Shown here piece after piece: positions 62,171-64,000 of a stretch of DNA of 64,000 nucleotides. Under the pieces are notes generated by a model. That model saw only the letters and a list, made by a program, of their open reading frames with translations, made no database searches and was not told the origin of the DNA. Each line of letters starts with the position of its first letter. The first letter of the stretch is position 1. Source of the DNA: CBDFLS01 sp965249185 (GTDB taxonomy: Bacteria; Chloroflexota; Dehalococcoidia; Lucifugimonadales; Australimonadaceae); assembly GCA_965249185.1 (NCBI GenBank), contig CBDFLS010000002.1:868001-932000 (forward strand). Reading direction: 5' to 3'. The position numbers and the translations under genes were made by a program.

Positions 62171-63015
62171 GGGTATAGTCCCAAAACAGCCACCTGTGAG
62201 AGAATGGTGGCATGGGACGGAAGATTGGGTGCCCTCGATGTCAACACGCCAAGAGCTGGAGCATTCGGCGAGGTAAGAGTCGTTGTGCAGCCTGCCACTA
62301 CGAGTGGGTGCCCAGGGCGCTGCCGCTTCGGTTGTCGCCAGGGGAGTGGCGGCGACTGTTGCGCTGGTTCGTCTTGGGGCAGAGTGCCGAGGTGATTGCC
62401 CAGGAGGCCCGCCTGGAGCGAAAGCGAGTCCTGCGAGCCCTGATCGTGGTGCGCCAGGCCATGGTCCGGGACGTTCCCCATGTCTTCTCCGGCGTGGTGG
62501 AGGTCGACGAGACCTACCTGGGAGGTTCCTGGCGCAACAGGCGCCTGGCAAAGCGTGTTCAGGGCACGAAGCGGGGCCGTGGAACCACTAAGCAAGCCGT
62601 CTTTGGGATCCTGTGTCGAGGTGGCCTGGTGTGGGCGCAAGTGGTACCTAACGTGGAAGCCAAGACGCTGCTGCCGCTCCTGCACCAACGCGTGCAACGT
62701 GGCTCCATCGTCTGCTCGGACACCTTTACCAGCTACACGGGCGTCGCAGCGGGGGGCTACGTCCACCGGCTTGTGGACCACAGCCAGGCGTTCAGCGATC
62801 GGCAAGGGAGCCACGTCAACGGCTTGGAGGGCTTCTGGGGTTATCTCAAGCGGCGTCTGGCAGCCAAAGGGGGAGTCCGCCGAGAACGGCTGCCCCTCTA
62901 TCTTGCTGAGTATGTCTGGCGCTACAATCATCGGCGTCTGTTGGGACCAGAACAGGTTAAGACATTGTTCAAGCTGCTTCAAAGCTAATCCGGTGGCTAA
63001 AACGGGACTTTACCC
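62171..63015. mobile_element. IS1595-family element, copy 3 (complete), inserted in the cimA leader
   Basis: 845 bp, ends GGGTATAGTCCC (left) and GGGTAAAGTCCC (right, inverted). AAAACAA directly abuts both ends (62164-62170 and 63016-63022), a 7-bp duplication that is the U-tract of the T-box terminator read from the other strand. It is almost identical to copy 1. Confidence 0.92.
62212..62988 (+). CDS. IS1595-family transposase
   Basis: 258 residues, differing only minimally from the protein at 18851-19627: zinc ribbon CPRC..CAACHY, then VEVDETYLGG, CSDTFTSY and NGLEGFWGYLKRRL. Intact. It is transcribed away from cimA, opposite to the interrupted leader. Confidence 0.92.
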   Translation: MGRKIGCPRCQHAKSWSIRRGKSRCAACHYEWVPRALPLRLSPGEWRRLLRWFVLGQSAEVIAQEARLERKRVLRALIVVRQAMVRDVPHVFSGVVEVDETYLGGSWRNRRLAKRVQGTKRGRGTTKQAVFGILCRGGLVWAQVVPNVEAKTLLPLLHQRVQRGSIVCSDTFTSYTGVAAGGYVHRLVDHSQAFSDRQGSHVNGLEGFWGYLKRRLAAKGGVRRERLPLYLAEYVWRYNHRRLLGPEQVKTLFKLLQS

Positions 63016-63282
63016 AAAACAAAGGCCGTCCCCTGCAAGGGACGGGCCTGAAAAGGTTCCCGCGGTACCACCCTTATTCCCCGGTCGGACCGGGGCGCTT
63101 CGCAGGGCGCCAGCATGCCCTCGCCGCTGATAACGGGTGGCGGGCCCGGTCAGGCCTACTGGTCCCGGTGTACCGGAACGTTCGGCTGACGGCTCGGGAG
63201 GGATCTTCGAACGGGGTCGGCCCGCCGGCTTCCACCGGACCCGGCTCGCTGAGGGCGCAAGCCCCGTCTACTCGTCTCCGTC
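63016..63282 (-). promoter_or_regulatory. T-box riboswitch (class I, transcriptional) of cimA
   Basis: On the minus strand: Stem I closed by GACGG/CCGTC (5' side at 63282) and ACGGGG/CCCCGT. The specifier loop has AGTA on one side and GAAGATCCC on the other, with ATC (Ile) as the likely specifier. The T-box motif AGGGTGGTACCGCG lies at 63074-63061. The terminator GGCCCGTCCC...GGGACGGCC (63048-63024) is followed by TTTGTTTT. Uncharged tRNA-Ile should stabilise the antiterminator. The riboswitch is intact, but the IS starts in its U-tract. Confidence 0.85.
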
Positions 63283-63453
63283 GTCGCCGTTGCTACGACG
63301 GTACCACGCGCTTGCGAAAGGCGTCAAGGCGGTGCCGCCCCAAACCCAAGCCGGAACGCCGCCCGCCGCCATCGCTGCCCGCCGCCATCGCTGTTTGACA
63401 GTACGGGGCTTGAGGATTAGTTTTTCGGAAGGCTCAGCGGCTGGAGGTGAATT

Positions 63454-64000
63454 ATGGACCTGGTGATACGGAACGCACGTATCGTGGACGGCTCGGGGAT
63501 GCCCGCCTACCGCGGCGACGTGGGCGTCAAGGACGGCCGGATCGTGGGGATCGGAAAGATAGACGGCCCGGCCCGGCGAACCCTGGACGCCGATGGGAGA
63601 GTGGTCGCGCCGGGGTTCATCGATATCCACACCCACTTCGACGCGCAGGTGACCTGGGACCCGCTGTGCACCTTCTCCTGCTACCACGGGGTGACCACCG
63701 CCATCTTCGGGAACTGCTCGCTGGCCATGGCCCCCGTGGGCGCCGGCGACGAGGAGCGGTACTGGCTGTCGCAGATGCTGTCCTACGTGGAGGCCATCCC
63801 CCTCGAAGACCTGCAAGCGGGGGTCGCCTGGTCGTGGCACTCCATCGGCGAGTACATGGACGCGCTGGACAGGCGGCTCGGGATCAACGTCGGCTGCCTC
63901 ATCGGGCACTCGGCGGTGCGGCGCAACGTGATGGGGGAGGCGAGCCAGGAGCGCCACGCCACCGGGGCCGAGATCGAGGCCATGCAGCGCCTCGTGGCGG
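63454..64000 (+). CDS. N-acyl-D-amino-acid deacylase-like amidohydrolase (3'-partial)
   Basis: The first 182 residues are present. Opening MDLVIRNARIVDGSGMPAYR and DGRIVGIGKID, then the metal site VVAPGFIDIHTHFDAQVTWD and YHGVTTAIFGNCSLAMAPV. This is the D-aminoacylase/dihydroorotase-like branch of amidohydrolases, with HTHFD binding zinc. ATG has GGAGGTGA directly upstream. It is divergent from the T-box leader. The rest is outside the window. Confidence 0.85.
   Translation, partial: MDLVIRNARIVDGSGMPAYRGDVGVKDGRIVGIGKIDGPARRTLDADGRVVAPGFIDIHTHFDAQVTWDPLCTFSCYHGVTTAIFGNCSLAMAPVGAGDEERYWLSQMLSYVEAIPLEDLQAGVAWSWHSIGEYMDALDRRLGINVGCLIGHSAVRRNVMGEASQERHATGAEIEAMQRLVA

Overview
The window comes from a high-GC bacterium, most likely a Chloroflexota member near class Dehalococcoidia. 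This is an inference from gene content, not from a marker search. The clues are a core with dnaA, gyrB, obg, nadD, pyrE, fmt, rsmG and a class I T-box ahead of citramalate synthase; lipoproteins with long EKEV-type spacers; tandem LLM flavin oxidoreductases; a CaiB/BaiF CoA-transferase; a TAXI binding protein; and a terminase-like gene paired with a Cys-cluster HTH gene. There is no rRNA, no intact tRNA and no CRISPR array.

Positions 1-26050 are accessory DNA crowded with mobile elements. They hold the end of an integrative element (replication-relaxation protein, membrane-anchored HTH protein, orphan group II intron 3' end), a higBA module with a broken TIR gene, IS3 fragments, a complete ISNCY-type element with perfect 14-bp ends, three IS1380-family copies (one intact), two of the window's three IS1595-family copies, serine-recombinase remnants and a phd-vapC pair. 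Among these sit cargo genes: a thioredoxin-fold lipoprotein, a LAL-type LuxR regulator, a methyltransferase, a TAXI lipoprotein, licD, a CoA-transferase and msrB. From 16.3 to 19.7 kb, three direct repeats that look like the 3' end of a tmRNA or tRNA (T-arm plus acceptor ending in CCA) lie just beyond the 3' ends of consecutive genes, all on the minus strand. This resembles a small cassette array at an ssrA-like attachment site.

Positions 26.1-41.1 kb are core. They hold an FmdB zinc ribbon, a degenerate response regulator, an Rrf2-MoeB-CysM sulfur cluster, rplY, fmt (divergent from dnaA), obg-nadD-pyrE, a repeat-rich spacer, gyrB, and a Cys-cluster HTH gene next to a terminase homologue that has lost its ATPase motifs. 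A Fic gene with a 17-bp perfect inverted-repeat operator (41.4-42.6 kb) abuts a truncated YqeK-like HD gene. Then follow HIT, an AsnC-type ligand domain, rsmG, a flippase-like membrane protein, a beta-hydroxyacid dehydrogenase and an ABC exporter pair.

Positions 48.9-51.4 kb hold a TetR-MFS efflux module with three copies of one palindromic operator. After it come a frameshifted O-antigen-ligase/TPR gene, a GlcD-GlcF-like FAD/Fe-S dehydrogenase, two tandem LLM oxidoreductases, a GH63/MGH1-like hydrolase and cimA. The T-box leader of cimA (63.0-63.3 kb) has been separated from its gene by an IS1595 copy inserted in the terminator U-tract. The window ends inside an N-acyl-D-amino-acid deacylase-like gene.
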